DNA of 64,000 nucleotides from Kocuria sp. (GCF_030530945.1 NZ_JAUMTZ010000002.1:174685-238684), one strand, 5' to 3'; positions 24,901 to 32,961 are shown, counted from the first letter of the stretch. Notes: generated by a model not told the origin, from the letters alone. A program made the numbers and translations.

Positions 24901-25211
24901 GACGGTTCACGCCACGCCGGGGTGCGGCTCACGTGCCACCGCCTGTCCCCTGCTGAGAACTCCAGGTCCACCCGAGGTCCGGTGTGGGGATCGGCGTGGT
25001 CGCTGTGACCGGCCTTGCGTCCGCCCTTGGCCGCAGTGGTGGGCCCCGTCCCGTAGAGGGCGAAGCAGATGGCGTCCAGCACGCTGGTCTTGCCGGAACC
25101 GGTCTCGCCGTTCAGCAGGAACACCCCGGCATCGTTGAGTGCGTCGAAGTCGATGACCTCGTGCCCCGGGAACGGCCCGAACGCCGTGATCTCCATGTGG
25201 TGCAGCTTCAC
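21978..25211 (-). CDS. sbcC: Exonuclease SbcC, ATPase subunit of SbcCD
   Basis: This 1077-residue SMC-like ATPase pairs with SbcD to process DNA hairpins and ends. Walker A GETGSGKT is at residues 35-42. Long coiled coils flank the zinc hook CPVC at residues 587-590, almost exactly central. The ABC signature ETLSGGESFFTSLALALALAD and Walker B DTLFVDEGFGSLD are near the C-terminus. The GTG start overlaps the sbcD stop by four bases (GTGA), which fixes the start. A low-complexity Ser/Thr/Pro/Glu segment at about residues 245-298 (24318-24479) interrupts the first coiled coil and looks lineage-specific. Confidence 0.95.
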   Translation of the reverse strand: MKLHHMEITAFGPFPGHEVIDFDALNDAGVFLLNGETGSGKTSVLDAICFALYGTGPTTAAKGGRKAGHSDHADPHTGPRVDLEFSAGDRRWHVSRTPAWREPSRRAASGWSERHATVLLRELVAGEWVERGYRPDDVGQMVHHAVGLDREQFTQVMMLPQGQFARFLQAGSKEREALLETLFGTDVYAEIQDELKARAHGARMELASAAEEAARSDELLARFQDRISRAAVQVSEEVGAQTWGESDSPPMSDTGATPAGHTEPVDGTQTEPEHTSAGAASEVPGHVSPAADDQEPAPWTWPDLVVECRELIERVGRARDGAATAYAKAGERWARQENLRGLLERHEELTRSRAELAREAERARTGEERLRRHTAAVELRDVVARAQDSDRQAASAREHLTGLRGRLAPGTEPGRLGRQVMGERQALLDALDGTAELPAGLRDAAVAARETARSVLVRARAVAQEETEAQREREQAQSLEEQAERTRSELEAARTEAAEAERTQRDLVDATRDEALIRDRARAAREAVQVSREHQRARAEESERSRAYEDAEAVRRAAARTVEELEAQRFTDAAVTLAGELADGQPCPVCGSTDHPQPASGRHGPEVTATVLQSAREERDRAQDAVDAAHEALRRAQRASTDTLGRGAEPDLDVVLGRERSARQAEEHLDEALKDLRSQEEELTTVRERVSALEAQATRVASDAVAARTRAETSSQRCVREREDLDRQLRGFANAADFMAAAEDLASAVSALDSAQHALDAAAQEARSAQTAVDRALAASPFDTADAVGEALLDADEAADLGAWLREREERWSALEAELATRDMQRAADLGPAERADLTAEALERTASETAAHERLRDRLTQQLGGLSELATEVESAAEQVPAQEAAHERVRERAERLSRLADVATATSSENALRMTLTSFVLAAKLEQVAAVASEHLSRMSSGRFTLVHTDQTRGGGKSGLGLEIDDSWTGVRRGTETLSGGESFFTSLALALALADVVRAEAGGQDIDTLFVDEGFGSLDEQTLEQVLETLDGLRRNGRVIGVVSHVSEMKQRIGTQLVVTKTPTGSHLSVTTGS

Positions 25212-26419
25212 GCTCCCGCTCCCCTCTCTTGCACTGCCGCCACCGCGTCGGCGACGTCGCTCATCTCCTCCGTGGACAGCGACCGCCCGCGGACGTGCTC
25301 GAAGAACCTGCCGCACAGCTCCTCGGGGCGCGTGACCTCCGCAACCCGGGCGGCGTAGTCCCGGGCCGCCAGGGGACGGCCGCCCTCCGGCTCCCAGCGC
25401 AGCTCCACGGTGTGGGGAAACCGCGAGCGCACCCGCTCCATGGCGGACGCGGGACGCTCCGCATCCGTGAGCACCACCTGGCACCACGCCGTCTGTGCAG
25501 GTTCGAGAGCGGGATCCTCCAGCAGCTCCTCCAGACGACCGCGCAACCGGGCCAGGTCCAGACCCACGCCGTGCTCGAGCGGGGTGATCTGCTGCACCCC
25601 CTCCCCGTCCAGTTCCACGAGCCAGGCACCCTTGCGCTGTCCCGCCTCGGAGAAGGAGTAGGCCACGGGCGATCCGCTGTACCGCACGGTCTCCGTGAGG
25701 CGCTGCCTGCGGTGCACGTGGCCGAGCGCCGTGTAGTCGTGCGCGGCGAAGACGTCCGCAGAGACCGTTCCCAGCCCACCCGCGTCCACGATCCGCTCGG
25801 ACTCGGTGGCCTGGGCCCCGGTGACGAACGCGTGGGCCATGACCACGGAGGTCACCTCGCCCCGCTGGCACCGGTCGGCGTCGATGCGCCGCATCACGGC
25901 CCCGAGCACCTCCTGGTGGGTGGCCGCGCAGTCCAGCTCCTGGGCCACGGCCCGGGGTTCGAGGTACGGGATGCCGTAGACGGCCACCGTTTCAGGCGCG
26001 CCGCCGGACGCCCCGTGGGTGGGCGGCGCGGTGGTGGAAACCACCGGGTCCGACCCTCGGGTGCGTGAGAAGACGACAGGCTGCGCGGCGTTCCTCAGGG
26101 TGGTGAGCAGGTGCACTCCCCCGTGGGACATGATCTGCGCGCCGAAGCCGAGCCGCGCGGGTGAGTCGTGGTTGCCGCTGGTGAGCACCACCTGCGCGCC
26201 GGCGGCGCGGATCTGCCCCAGCGTGGTGTTGAGCAGCTCCACCACCTCCGTGCGGGGCTGGGCGCGGTCGTAGACATCCCCCGACACGAGAACCACATCC
26301 ACGCGGTGCTCCCGGACCCAGTCCACGATCTCGGCCATCGCGCGGACTTGGACGTCCAGGATGTCCACCCCGTGGAAAGTACGACCCAGGTGCCAGTCGG
26401 AGGTGTGGAGAAGAAGCAT
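25208..26419 (-). CDS. sbcD: Exonuclease SbcD, nuclease subunit of SbcCD
   Basis: This 403-residue metallophosphoesterase is the manganese-dependent nuclease partner of SbcC (Mre11 homologue). Metal-ligand motifs are in order: HTSDWHLG near the N-terminus, VLVSGDVYDRA, TSGNHDS, then VMAHAF and LGHVHRRQ. The open frame continues far upstream, but MLLLHTSDWHLG at 26419 is the family N-terminus. A TACATT -10 element at 26426-26431 is six bases before this ATG, which predicts a leaderless mRNA and supports the start. sbcD and sbcC form a translationally coupled pair. Confidence 0.95.
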   Translation of the reverse strand: MLLLHTSDWHLGRTFHGVDILDVQVRAMAEIVDWVREHRVDVVLVSGDVYDRAQPRTEVVELLNTTLGQIRAAGAQVVLTSGNHDSPARLGFGAQIMSHGGVHLLTTLRNAAQPVVFSRTRGSDPVVSTTAPPTHGASGGAPETVAVYGIPYLEPRAVAQELDCAATHQEVLGAVMRRIDADRCQRGEVTSVVMAHAFVTGAQATESERIVDAGGLGTVSADVFAAHDYTALGHVHRRQRLTETVRYSGSPVAYSFSEAGQRKGAWLVELDGEGVQQITPLEHGVGLDLARLRGRLEELLEDPALEPAQTAWCQVVLTDAERPASAMERVRSRFPHTVELRWEPEGGRPLAARDYAARVAEVTRPEELCGRFFEHVRGRSLSTEEMSDVADAVAAVQERGAGA

Positions 26420-26724
26420 GCCGTCAATGTAACGAGCATCTCGGACACCCAGAAGGCGCGCCCGTCCATGTGGAGCACGGACGGCACGGTCCCGGTCACG
26501 CCAGGAGGCACCGGTCGAGCCACTCGCGGGGTGACATGCACTGCAACACTCCGCATTATTCGAGCCACAGTTCACCGCGTGGGGCCCCTGACCTGGCGTC
26601 ATGCAGGTGCATGTTCTTGGATTTCCACAGGTTGCCCTCTCCCGTGTCCCAGGACACACCCAGGCCCCTATGCTCGTCACACGACAGGCGACATCACGCG
26701 TCGGCGCATGCCGCGGGGGGACAC
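26420..26724. other. 305-base intergenic region with divergent promoters
   Basis: The region separates sbcD (minus) from the lipoprotein gene (plus). It holds the sbcD -10 at 26426-26431. For the plus strand it holds a TATGCT at 26669-26674 and, at the expected -35 position, a dyad GTGTCC-CA-GGACAC (26644-26657) that could be an operator. No gene or RNA is recognised in it. Confidence 0.45.
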
Positions 26725-27480
26725 ATGGGGACACGACATTCACGCGCCATCAAGACCGTCATGGCGACGGCTGCACTCACGGGAGCGCTCGCGCTCACGG
26801 GCTGCGGGGGCGACGACGCCGCACCACCCGCATCCGCCCACGGCACCTCCGCCGCGGCATCCACGACGCCGGGCGCATCGACCTCCGAGGAAGGCGCTAC
26901 CTCATCGTCCCCGCCCACCGCGGGTGCCAGTGGTTCTGCGCTGCCTGAGGACTGGACACCCGAGGAACCCACCGTGCTCGCCACGGGGCAGAAGGTCCCC
27001 GACGACTACGAACCCGCCACCCTGGAGCACCCCGCCCGCAACGTTCCCAAACCGGTGATGCCCGCGGAGGCGAAGAAGGAAACCGAGGCTGGCGCGCAGG
27101 CCTTCCTCAACTACCGCGCAGACGCCCAGTGGTACTCGATCCAGACCGGCGACACGTCCCTCATTCGAGAGGTGACGTCCACGGACTGCACCAAGTGCAC
27201 CGAACAGTACGACTATTTCGACAGAATATATGAACAAGGACATTGGGCTGCCGGTGGATTTGAAACCGAAAAGCTCCTTGACGAATCTTTTATCAGGAGA
27301 CCCGAGGGCGGATACAACGTACCTGTCGCAATTAATAGTCGCGGAATGATCGTTATAAAAGATGGAAAGGTGTCTGACAGACAGGAAAGTTTTAATTATG
27401 ACGGGCGGTTTGATAGTTACCTTTATTACGAGAATAATTCCTGGTTTTATCTCACAGCGTCCCCCCGGGGTTCGCTATGA
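26725..27480 (+). CDS. DUF6318-like lipoprotein
   Basis: This 251-residue predicted lipoprotein has signal peptide IKTVMATAALTGALALTGC with lipidated Cys27. A Ser/Thr/Ala/Pro-rich spacer to about residue 80 precedes a globular C-terminal half starting near PKPVMPAEAKKETEAGAQAFLNYRADAQWYSIQTGD and containing CTKC. I recognise the C-terminal part as resembling the DUF6318 family of actinobacterial lipoproteins; the function is unknown. The ATG follows a GCGGGGGG run. Base composition falls abruptly near 27205, and rare codons (AGA, ATA) appear in the last 90 codons. The gene ends in ATGA overlapping the next start, so the two products are made together. Confidence 0.8.
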   Translation: MGTRHSRAIKTVMATAALTGALALTGCGGDDAAPPASAHGTSAAASTTPGASTSEEGATSSSPPTAGASGSALPEDWTPEEPTVLATGQKVPDDYEPATLEHPARNVPKPVMPAEAKKETEAGAQAFLNYRADAQWYSIQTGDTSLIREVTSTDCTKCTEQYDYFDRIYEQGHWAAGGFETEKLLDESFIRRPEGGYNVPVAINSRGMIVIKDGKVSDRQESFNYDGRFDSYLYYENNSWFYLTASPRGSL

Positions 27481-28577
27481 AGCGCTTCGCGCATCTGATT
27501 ATCACCGCCTTAGTAATTTTTTCCTCTAGTATTTTTTTCGCAGACGTTGCGCGCGCCGATGATAGTGGTTCACCCACTGGCTTTGGGGCCGCTCAGTCCG
27601 AAGGCTCCGTAGGGTCATCCGCATCGGCAGCAGGCAAATTCATTAATATTAAGGTTTCAGAAGATCCACCCCGCGCGTCTCAGTCAGAGTCTCGACAGAC
27701 CGGTCGATACGCCCAAAATGCGGAAGGAGCATCGACAGGCGCGGCATGGAACCCCGACACCGATCCCGCCTTCCAGAAGGCCCTCCGCGACCGGCTCATG
27801 TCGAACGACGACTCGATCTTCTTCAACGCCCGCCTCATGGAGACCGCCAAGAACGACACGGTCTACGGCCTTCAAGATCCGTGCTCGGGTGACAAGGGGG
27901 CGGCGCTCACGCGCTGCCGTTCCAGCCAGGAGTGCACGGACGAGTCGGGAACCGCCGGGGTGAACATGGACATCGTGGTCGGCGGCGCCGGGGAGGGCTC
28001 GCGGTCCGCGCGGGGCACGCAGATGTGCGTCGCGGATGCCCAGGCGGCCGGGGCCGACGACGACGGCTACGTGCCGTTGCCGGTGTTCACGGTGCAGGAC
28101 TTCGAGCGCCTGGCGGTCGCACCGGCCGAGAACCACGTGCAGCCGGCCCCGGACACCCTGAAGAACATGAACACGAACGTCTTCGCCGTGGCCCAGCCGC
28201 AGACCTTCGAGACGACCCTGGGCGGCTACCCCGTCTCGGTGCGGGCGTACCCCGTGCAGTACACCTGGAACTACGGCGACGGCGCCACCCTGGGCCCCAC
28301 CCCTCTGTCCGGCGCACCCCTCGAGGAGGGCGCGTGGGACGTTCCCACCGACACCTCGCACGTGTACACCGCCACGGGTGACTATTCGGTGGGTCTGACC
28401 ACGTCGTTCTACGGGGAGTACAACATCGCCGGCACCGGGTGGCAGCCCGTCATCGGGTACAACCAGGTGGTGTCACCCGCCGTGACACTCAGTGTGTGGC
28501 GCGCCACCGTGCACAACGTCGCCGACGACTGCCGTGTGAACCCGTCCGGCATCGGCTGCCCGGGCGGCTCCCGCTGA
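27477..28577 (+). CDS. Secreted PKD-like domain protein coupled to the lipoprotein
   Basis: This 366-residue exported protein has signal peptide MKRFAHLIITALVIFSSSIFFADVARA with predicted cleavage after residue 27. A Ser-rich low-complexity region follows to about residue 95, then an unknown domain with four cysteines (PCSGDKG, TRCRSSQEC, QMC). Near the C-terminus lies a PKD-like beta-sandwich, recognised from VQYTWNYGDGATLGP and SHVYTATGDYSVGLT. No catalytic motif is visible. The first 80 codons are low in GC and include a TTA codon at 27510-27512, very rare in such genomes; the remainder returns to high GC. The start overlaps the lipoprotein stop by four bases. Confidence 0.75.
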   Translation: MKRFAHLIITALVIFSSSIFFADVARADDSGSPTGFGAAQSEGSVGSSASAAGKFINIKVSEDPPRASQSESRQTGRYAQNAEGASTGAAWNPDTDPAFQKALRDRLMSNDDSIFFNARLMETAKNDTVYGLQDPCSGDKGAALTRCRSSQECTDESGTAGVNMDIVVGGAGEGSRSARGTQMCVADAQAAGADDDGYVPLPVFTVQDFERLAVAPAENHVQPAPDTLKNMNTNVFAVAQPQTFETTLGGYPVSVRAYPVQYTWNYGDGATLGPTPLSGAPLEEGAWDVPTDTSHVYTATGDYSVGLTTSFYGEYNIAGTGWQPVIGYNQVVSPAVTLSVWRATVHNVADDCRVNPSGIGCPGGSR

Positions 28578-28828
28578 GGTGTGCCGTGCAGGGCTTCCCC
28601 CACGGCCAAAGCGCCTCTTGAGCCCACCCGCGCGGTACTGGCGACACGCGGTCGCTCCCCGCCGTTCCCCGCTTACCCTGCACCGCCCGGTCGCCCAGGT
28701 CAGGCACCTCCGCACCGGCTCGATCACAGGCACCGTCGCGTCCACAGGCAGCCGCCCCAGAGCTGGGCACCTCTTCTCCGCCGGGGAACAGTGCCCGAGT
28801 GCGCCGGTCGGCTTCCTAGACTGGACCC

Positions 28829-29950
28829 ATGACAGCCGAGGAGACCCCCGAACTGCTGCACCCGGACCGCGGTCTGGACGCGGCCGACGAGCGCTATTCG
28901 CACCTGGCCCGCAGCGTTTTGATCGCCCCGTGGACCGCCGCCGGTGGGCGCACGGACGAGGCAACCCAGCTGGCCGCCCGCACGGCGGGCGCTCTGAACG
29001 AGGTGGCCCGCTGGGCAAATGACGGGCAGGCCGCGGACCCCACCGCATGCGCCTGGCTGGCCTACCTGCGCTGGGCCGAGGCGAACGGTGCCCAGCTCCC
29101 GGAGGACGCACCGCACCCGCCGGCCGACGACTTCGAGCGCCACCACCCCGCGCTCGCACGGCCGGGCGAGCACCGGGGGGACAGTTTCACAGCCCTTGCC
29201 ACCGGCGCCCTCGGCGAGGTGGCCCGGCCCGTGCTCCCCCGCGCGCAGAGCCCGGAGGTCCTGGCCCGCACCGCCGTCTACGGACTGCTGCCCACCGTTG
29301 GCTGGAAACCGCTCGTTGCCCTGGCCGTGGACTCGGCCGCCATCACCCACGGCAGCCCGGAGGCTCAGACCGCCGCGGTGACTGCCGCTCTCGCGGTCCA
29401 CGCCGCAGTCGAGGCAGCGCACGCGAGCAGGCCGGGGCGGCAGGTGCCCCTGGGCCACGTGGTGTTCGAGTCCGTCCGCGTGTCGGCCCTGGTCACCCGG
29501 CCCGCCCCCCTCACCCGGGAGCTCCTGGAGCGCTGCTGCGACCCAGCAGCTCGCGCCGAACTCCTGGAGGGTGCGTATACGGGGACCGCGCCTCAAGAAG
29601 CCGAGGCCGCGGCGTCGTACGCGCTGGCTCTGGGACTCGCGGCGCTGCTCACGGCGGCGGAGTCGAACGCGCCTCAGGAGACGGGCACCGGGGACGACGT
29701 CGCCCGGCGGGCCTGCGAGCGCCTGCCCGGTGACTCCGTGGTCCTGCGCGCCGCGCGCACGCTCGCCGTGACCGTGGCCGCCGCACGCTGGGGCCTGGGA
29801 GCGGCGGCGTCGGCACGGCCCGCCCCCGATGACCATGCGGAGGGTGCGGGACAGAACCCGGCGGGCGCAGAGCAGACCGCGGAGGATGACGAGGTGCGTC
29901 AAGAGCTGCTCGCGCTCGCCGAGGAGTGGAACGGGTTGTGGCGCTCCTGA
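28829..29950 (+). CDS. Degenerate ADP-ribosylglycohydrolase-like protein
   Basis: The 373 residues align by eye with the all-helical ADP-ribosylglycohydrolase (DraG/ARH) fold. GGRTDEATQLAARTAGAL stands where the family has TDDTQMAL. RTAVYGLLP and SAAITHGSPEAQTAAVTAALAVHAAVE match conserved helices. PGDSVVLRAARTLAVTVAAARWG stands for the C-terminal GGDTDT-type helix. The metal ligands are altered: TDEA at residues 42-45 and GDSVV at 301-305. The N-terminal GDALG helix is missing. It may be a pseudoenzyme or bind ADP-ribosylated ligands without cleaving them. The ATG has a TAGACT -10 at 28817-28822, six bases away, so the mRNA should be leaderless. The family assignment is moderately sure. Confidence 0.65.
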   Translation: MTAEETPELLHPDRGLDAADERYSHLARSVLIAPWTAAGGRTDEATQLAARTAGALNEVARWANDGQAADPTACAWLAYLRWAEANGAQLPEDAPHPPADDFERHHPALARPGEHRGDSFTALATGALGEVARPVLPRAQSPEVLARTAVYGLLPTVGWKPLVALAVDSAAITHGSPEAQTAAVTAALAVHAAVEAAHASRPGRQVPLGHVVFESVRVSALVTRPAPLTRELLERCCDPAARAELLEGAYTGTAPQEAEAAASYALALGLAALLTAAESNAPQETGTGDDVARRACERLPGDSVVLRAARTLAVTVAAARWGLGAAASARPAPDDHAEGAGQNPAGAEQTAEDDEVRQELLALAEEWNGLWRS

Positions 29951-29975
29951 GCGGGCGGCACGGGCACCCCGCGCC

Positions 29976-30557
29976 TCACAGCTCCGCGCGCTGGATCCTC
30001 ACACCGTAGTGCGCGCCGAGCTCGGGCATGGTCTGTGCCCCGCTGCGACGGGCGAGGTCCAGGACGATGCCCGCGCAGGCCAGGGAGTCGCTCAGGGCGT
30101 TGTGGTGCTCCACCACTTCCGCGCCTGCCGCACGGGAGGCGGAGGGAAGAGCGTAGGAGCGCAGGGTGTAGGCGGCACGCGCGAGCCGGAGTGTGCAGGC
30201 GTAGTCCCACGCCCGGGGGGTGCCCCCGCACGCGTCGTTCGCGGCGCGGATGACCCCGGTGTCGAAGACGGCGTTGTGGGCCACGAGCGTGGCGTCGGGG
30301 TCGTCGGCGGCGATGCTGTCGCACAGCCACGACCAGACCCGGTCGAAGGTGGGTGCGGAGCTGACGTCCGCGGGGTGGATGCCGTGGACGCGGATGTTGC
30401 CCGGTTCGAAGGTGTCGTGCCCCCGCGGGGGCCGGATCAACGTGTACCGGGTGTCCGCAATCTCCCCGTCCCTGACCCGCACCACCCCCAGTGCGCACGC
30501 GGAGGCGAGGCTGCGGTTGGCGGTTTCGAAGTCGATGGCTGTGAAGCTGACGGGCAC
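29976..30557 (-). CDS. DnaQ-type 3'-5' exonuclease (DEDDh)
   Basis: This 193-residue protein is a stand-alone exonuclease domain like the epsilon subunit of DNA polymerase III. DEDDh catalytic motifs are visible: AIDFET with Asp9 and Glu11, LVAHNAVFD in the middle, and HHNALSD with the His and final Asp. It has no helicase or polymerase-binding extension, so it could be proofreading, repair or RNA-processing related. The GTG start is preceded by TAGTGT at 30564-30569, six bases away, predicting a leaderless mRNA. Confidence 0.88.
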   Translation of the reverse strand: MPVSFTAIDFETANRSLASACALGVVRVRDGEIADTRYTLIRPPRGHDTFEPGNIRVHGIHPADVSSAPTFDRVWSWLCDSIAADDPDATLVAHNAVFDTGVIRAANDACGGTPRAWDYACTLRLARAAYTLRSYALPSASRAAGAEVVEHHNALSDSLACAGIVLDLARRSGAQTMPELGAHYGVRIQRAEL

Positions 30558-30598
30558 GTGCCCACACTAGACACCCGCTCCGACATGCTCCGGGGGTG

Positions 30599-31459
30599 TC
30601 AGACGGCCGCCACTGAGCGCTTCTCGTACCAGGCGTCGGCCTTCTCGACCGCCTGGCGCACCTGGGCGGTGTCGAGCTCGTGGTGCAGGGCGTACGCCAC
30701 GGCCTGCAGGGGGAAGATGCGGGCGTGCAGCCGCGCCCGTTCCAGGGTCTCCTCGTCCGTGGCGTCCCGGACGCTGGACCAGCCGAACCACAGCCCCAGG
30801 GACGCCACGTCGTAGGCGGGATCGCTCAGGCAGGCGTGGTCCCAGTCGATCACCCCCACCAGGTGCTCCCCCTGCCACAGCATGTTGGAGCCCATCAGGT
30901 CCCCGTGGACCAGTCGGGGCGCGGCCGTGTCCAGCGCCACGAGGTCCTCGATGGCGCGCATGGCCCGCTCCCGGTTGCGCGGCAGCAGCCGCGGGAGCAC
31001 CTGCTCCAGCAGGACGTGGCGGCGCCGGTGGCCACCCCAGTGCTGCCCTGGCCGGTCCAGCCACCGTTCCGCGCCGCTCGCGTCCGCCCCCCGGAGCTGG
31101 GCGAGGACCCGGCGCAGCTCGCGGGGGTCGGCCGCACCCGGGGTGCGGGCCGCGCCCGGGATCCAGGTCATGCCCACGGCGGTGTAGCGCCCGTCCTGCA
31201 CCACGGGGGTCAGTGGCCGGGGCAGTGCGAAGTCGAACTCAGGGAGCAGGGTGAGAGCGCGGGTGCGCCGCCGCACGTTCTCCCCCGAGGTGGGGTTCTT
31301 GGCGATGCGCACGCTCATCATGTGCCCCGCGTTAACCACGATGTGGGCGGAGCCCCCCGCGTGCAGCTCCCAGTCGGAGCGGTCCACGTGCACGCCCGCC
31401 TCGGCCAGCACCGCTTCCACGGCCCGGGCAAAGGGGAGGTGTCCGCAGGCGAAGGTCAC
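30599..31459 (-). CDS. Aminoglycoside-phosphotransferase-like kinase
   Basis: This 286-residue small-molecule kinase of the APH/choline-kinase fold has catalytic loop LVHGDLMGSNML (HGDxxxxN) and metal-binding GVIDWDHACLSDPAYDVA. The N-lobe has AHIVVNAGHMMSVRIAKN with the ATP lysine. Many such proteins phosphorylate macrolides, aminoglycosides, sugars or choline; sequence alone does not show resistance. The GTG start is three bases after the rdgB stop, so it is translated with rdgB and probably belongs to the rph-rdgB transcript. Confidence 0.82.
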   Translation of the reverse strand: MTFACGHLPFARAVEAVLAEAGVHVDRSDWELHAGGSAHIVVNAGHMMSVRIAKNPTSGENVRRRTRALTLLPEFDFALPRPLTPVVQDGRYTAVGMTWIPGAARTPGAADPRELRRVLAQLRGADASGAERWLDRPGQHWGGHRRRHVLLEQVLPRLLPRNRERAMRAIEDLVALDTAAPRLVHGDLMGSNMLWQGEHLVGVIDWDHACLSDPAYDVASLGLWFGWSSVRDATDEETLERARLHARIFPLQAVAYALHHELDTAQVRQAVEKADAWYEKRSVAAV

Positions 31460-31462
31460 GGT

Positions 31463-32155
31463 TCAGCCCTCGGACCCCGGTTCGTGGGGCACGGCCCCGG
31501 TGCGTTCTCCCGCACCGGGAACCGGGTTCGGGCCGAGCAGCTCCAGCACCCGGGGCAGCACGGCGGCCATGGCGCGGGCGCGGTGGCTGATCCGGTTCTT
31601 GTGCTCGGGGCTCAGCTGAGCGCAGCTGAGACCGTCCTCCCCGTCCGGCGCGAACACGGGGTCGTAGCCGAAGCCGTTCTCCCCCACGGGTTCGTCCAGG
31701 ATGCGTCCCGGCAGTTCGCCCACCACCACGTGCTCCGCGCCGCGAGGATCCACGACCGCGGCGGCGCACACGAACCGAGCACCGCGGTGCTCCGGAGCGA
31801 TGTCCGAGAGCTGGGAGAGGAGCAGACGCAGGTTGGCGGCGTCGTCGCCGTGGGTGCCGGACCAGCGCGCCGAGAAGATCCCCGGGGCCCCGCCCATGAC
31901 GTCCACGGCCAGGCCGGAGTCGTCCGCGAGCGCGATGAGACCGGACTCCGCGGCGGCCGCGCGTGCCTTCAGCAGCGCGTTCTCCTGGAAGGTGGTGCCG
32001 GTCTCGACGACGTCGCCCAGCCCCACCGCGCCGGCGTCAACCACGGTTCCGGGATCGGAGAAGCCCGCGTCCGCGAGCATGGCCCGCAGCTCGCGGACCT
32101 TGCCCTGGTTGTGGGTGGCCAGCACGAGGCGGGCCCCGGGGGTGTCACCGGCCAC
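31463..32155 (-). CDS. rdgB: XTP/dITP diphosphatase (RdgB/HAM1)
   Basis: This 230-residue house-cleaning pyrophosphatase removes non-canonical purine nucleotides such as dITP, XTP and dHAPTP. Conserved segments are LVLATHNQGKVREL at the N-terminus, the catalytic ADDSGLAVDVMGGAPGIFSARW, and GENGFGYDPVFAPDG. C-terminal SPEHKNRISHRARA completes the nucleotide site. The GTG at 32155 has GGAG seven bases upstream and overlaps rph by 11 bases; an upstream TTG at 32191 is possible but has no good ribosome site. The tail after about residue 205 is variable. Confidence 0.94.
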   Translation of the reverse strand: MAGDTPGARLVLATHNQGKVRELRAMLADAGFSDPGTVVDAGAVGLGDVVETGTTFQENALLKARAAAAESGLIALADDSGLAVDVMGGAPGIFSARWSGTHGDDAANLRLLLSQLSDIAPEHRGARFVCAAAVVDPRGAEHVVVGELPGRILDEPVGENGFGYDPVFAPDGEDGLSCAQLSPEHKNRISHRARAMAAVLPRVLELLGPNPVPGAGERTGAVPHEPGSEG

Positions 32156-32951
32156 GGGTGGACTCCAGGGTGCGGCGCTGGATCTGGGCAAGCTGCTCGC
32201 AGCCAGCGACCGCGAGGTCCAGCAGGGAGTCCAGCTCGTCCCGCCGGAAGGGGGCGCCCTCCGCCGTGCCCTGGACCTCCACGAAGTCGCCGGAGCCGGT
32301 GACGACCACGTTCATGTCGGTCTCCGCGCGGACGTCCTCCACGTAGGGCAGGTCCAGCATGGGCACGCCGTCGATGATGCCCACGGACACCGCGGACACC
32401 GAGTCGGTGAGGGGGTTCACGCGGGGCTTGAGCACCCCGTTCTCGTGGGCCCAGGTGACGGCCTCGGCCAGGGCCACGTAGGCGCCGGTGATGGAGGCGG
32501 TGCGGGTGCCGCCGTCTGCCTGCAGGACGTCGCAGTCCAGCACCACGGTGTTCTCGCCCAGGGCCTTGAGGTCGATCACGGAGCGCAGCGAGCGGCCGAT
32601 GAGCCGGGAGATCTCGTGGGTGCGCCCGCCGATCTTCCCCTTCACGGACTCGCGCGCGGAGCGGGTGGAGGTAGCGCGGGGAAGCATGGCGTACTCGGCG
32701 GTGACCCAGCCGCGCCCCTCCCCCTTGAGCCAGCGGGGAACGCCCTCGGTCAGCGAGGCGGTGCACAGCACGCGGGTGCCGCCGAACTCGATCAGCGCGG
32801 AGCCCTCCGCCTGCTCGGACCAGCCCCGCGTGATGGTGATGGGCCGCAGCTCGCCGACCCCCCGCCCGTCCGCCCGGGTGACCCCTCCAGTGGAGGTGGC
32901 CTCCCCCGCGGTGTGCGCCGATGAACGTGCCGGACCGGTAGGCGAAGTCAT
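32145..32951 (-). CDS. rph: Ribonuclease PH
   Basis: This 268-residue phosphorolytic 3'-5' exoribonuclease trims tRNA 3' ends. The core begins at TRADGRGVGELRPITITRG and contains the phosphate-binding and catalytic stretches FGGTRVLCTASL and LPRATSTRSARESVKGKIGGRTHEISRLIGRSLR. The acidic metal site is VLDCDVLQADGGTRTASITGA. The ATG at 32951 is chosen because a TAGGCT -10 at 32959-32964 lies seven bases before it (leaderless). An upstream in-frame start at 33035 would overlap the neighbouring gene. The first 30 residues are a non-conserved extension. Confidence 0.96.
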   Translation of the reverse strand: MTSPTGPARSSAHTAGEATSTGGVTRADGRGVGELRPITITRGWSEQAEGSALIEFGGTRVLCTASLTEGVPRWLKGEGRGWVTAEYAMLPRATSTRSARESVKGKIGGRTHEISRLIGRSLRSVIDLKALGENTVVLDCDVLQADGGTRTASITGAYVALAEAVTWAHENGVLKPRVNPLTDSVSAVSVGIIDGVPMLDLPYVEDVRAETDMNVVVTGSGDFVEVQGTAEGAPFRRDELDSLLDLAVAGCEQLAQIQRRTLESTRGR

Positions 32952-32961
32952 GCGGATCAGC

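Noticed and set aside
27205..27720. Insertion sequence or prophage remnant as cause of the low-GC island
   Set aside because: No transposase, integrase, terminal repeats or attachment site is visible, and both genes stay open across it.
30599..31459. Antibiotic-resistance call for the APH-like kinase
   Set aside because: The fold is shared with many metabolic kinases, and the gene sits in a housekeeping operon.
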